DNA from: Aquimarina sp. TRL1
Lineage (GTDB): Bacteria; Bacteroidota; Bacteroidia; Flavobacteriales; Flavobacteriaceae
Direction of reading: 5' to 3'
Assembly: GCF_013365535.1 (NCBI RefSeq)
Contig: NZ_CP053590.1
Span: 3,834,501 to 3,898,500, forward strand
DNA: 64,000 nt
Under the pieces are notes generated by a model. The model did no database searches. It saw nothing but the letters and a program-made list of their open reading frames with translations, and was not told the origin of the DNA. A program made the translations under genes and the position numbers. Positions 63,540 to 64,000 of the stretch are shown here, one piece after another. Within the stretch, counting starts at the first letter, position 1. Each line of letters begins with the position of its first letter.

Positions 63540-64000
63540 TTATTTAAGACTACCTACCATATCTTCTGGTTTTACCCAATCTTCGAATTCTTGTTCAGTT
63601 ACATGTCCAAGTGCGATAGCTTCTTCTTTTAATGTGGTTCCGTTCTGATGAGCGGTATTGGCAATTTCTGCAGCTTTATAGTAACCTATTTTGGTATTCA
63701 ATGCTGTTACAAGCATTAATGAACTGTTTAATAGTTCGGTAATTCTTTTGTGATTAGGTTCAATACCTTGTGCGCAGTGCGTATCGAATGATACACAAGC
63801 ATCTCCTATAAGCTGAGCACTCTGTAGTAAATTAGCAGCCATTACAGGTTTGAATACATTTAATTCGAAATGTCCTTGCATTCCTCCTACGTTGATCGCT
63901 ACATCATTACCCATTACTTGAGCACATACCATAGTTAGTGCCTCACATTGCGTAGGGTTTACCTTACCAGGCATGATAGAACTTCCAGGCTCATTTGCAG
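63540..64000 (-). CDS. fumC: Class II fumarate hydratase, C-terminal part
   Basis: The last 153 codons of a gene that continues past the right edge. The lyase-superfamily signature [13 protein letters not shown] is present at 63990-63952, so this is the C-terminal third of the fumarase/aspartase family. The tail ([49 protein letters not shown]) matches fumarase C better than aspartase or argininosuccinate lyase. The enzyme hydrates fumarate to malate in the TCA cycle. A good terminator follows. Aspartate ammonia-lyase remains a less likely alternative. Confidence 0.9.
   Translation of the reverse strand, partial: ANEPGSSIMPGKVNPTQCEALTMVCAQVMGNDVAINVGGMQGHFELNVFKPVMAANLLQSAQLIGDACVSFDTHCAQGIEPNHKRITELLNSSLMLVTALNTKIGYYKAAEIANTAHQNGTTLKEEAIALGHVTEQEFEDWVKPEDMVGSLK

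Overview
The window comes from a low-GC member of the Bacteroidota, almost certainly a marine-type Flavobacteriaceae; an Aquimarina-like genus is my guess but is not proven. The evidence is the two-part Bacteroidota promoter (TTG, then TAnnTTTG about 19-21 bases later) in front of several genes, the near absence of Shine-Dalgarno sequences, type IX secretion (T9SS) C-terminal domains on secreted enzymes, many short-spacer lipoproteins, and flavobacterial gene families throughout. Most of the window is ordinary chromosome: deaD, SRP RNA, a TalC-type transaldolase, an ABC-F ATPase, pheT, pta-ackA, recG, uvrD, holA and fumC.

Layout. 1-20 kb: end of a surface-protein gene, deaD, glutaminyl cyclase lipoprotein, ffs, an SDR, tal, a thioredoxin-fold lipoprotein, ABC-F, two small membrane proteins, a secreted beta-propeller, pheT, a LamG-like secreted protein, the pta-ackA operon and a small lipoprotein. 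20.4-29.5 kb (all minus strand): an accessory type VI secretion island without structural genes. It reads vgrG, PAAR, a 1334-residue three-enzyme peptidoglycan hydrolase effector, its overlapping immunity lipoprotein, and then a trail of broken effector and immunity pieces around one further intact lipoprotein with a YARHG domain. 29.5-44 kb: a vWA lipoprotein, a sortilin-like BNR protein, a LolA-like protein, a T9SS-exported endonuclease I, recG, and an M1 aminopeptidase followed by two tandem patatin-like lipases. 44-50.5 kb: a tight four-gene operon (DsrE-like, M20 amidohydrolase, FMN glutamate-synthase-like, small membrane protein) and a T9SS metalloprotease with a PKD domain. 51-60 kb: uvrD, a YciO-type protein, two OmpA-family proteins, a glycosyltransferase, a stand-alone HsdR_N-like protein and holA. 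60-64 kb: an SDR, a methionine gamma-lyase/cystathionine gamma-synthase family enzyme converging on an Lrp/AsnC regulator with candidate operators at both genes, and the 3' part of fumC.

The most interesting region is 20420-29450. The effector combines an M23-like domain, a GH19 lysozyme-like domain and a C-terminal cysteine amidase-like domain. Downstream lie at least three effector scraps and one immunity scrap that resemble parts of the intact genes. This looks like an effector/immunity cassette array worn down by recombination, in the manner of orphan modules of Rhs and contact-dependent-inhibition loci. The other point worth checking is an ABC-F protein in which one composite ATP site is degenerate on both of its halves.
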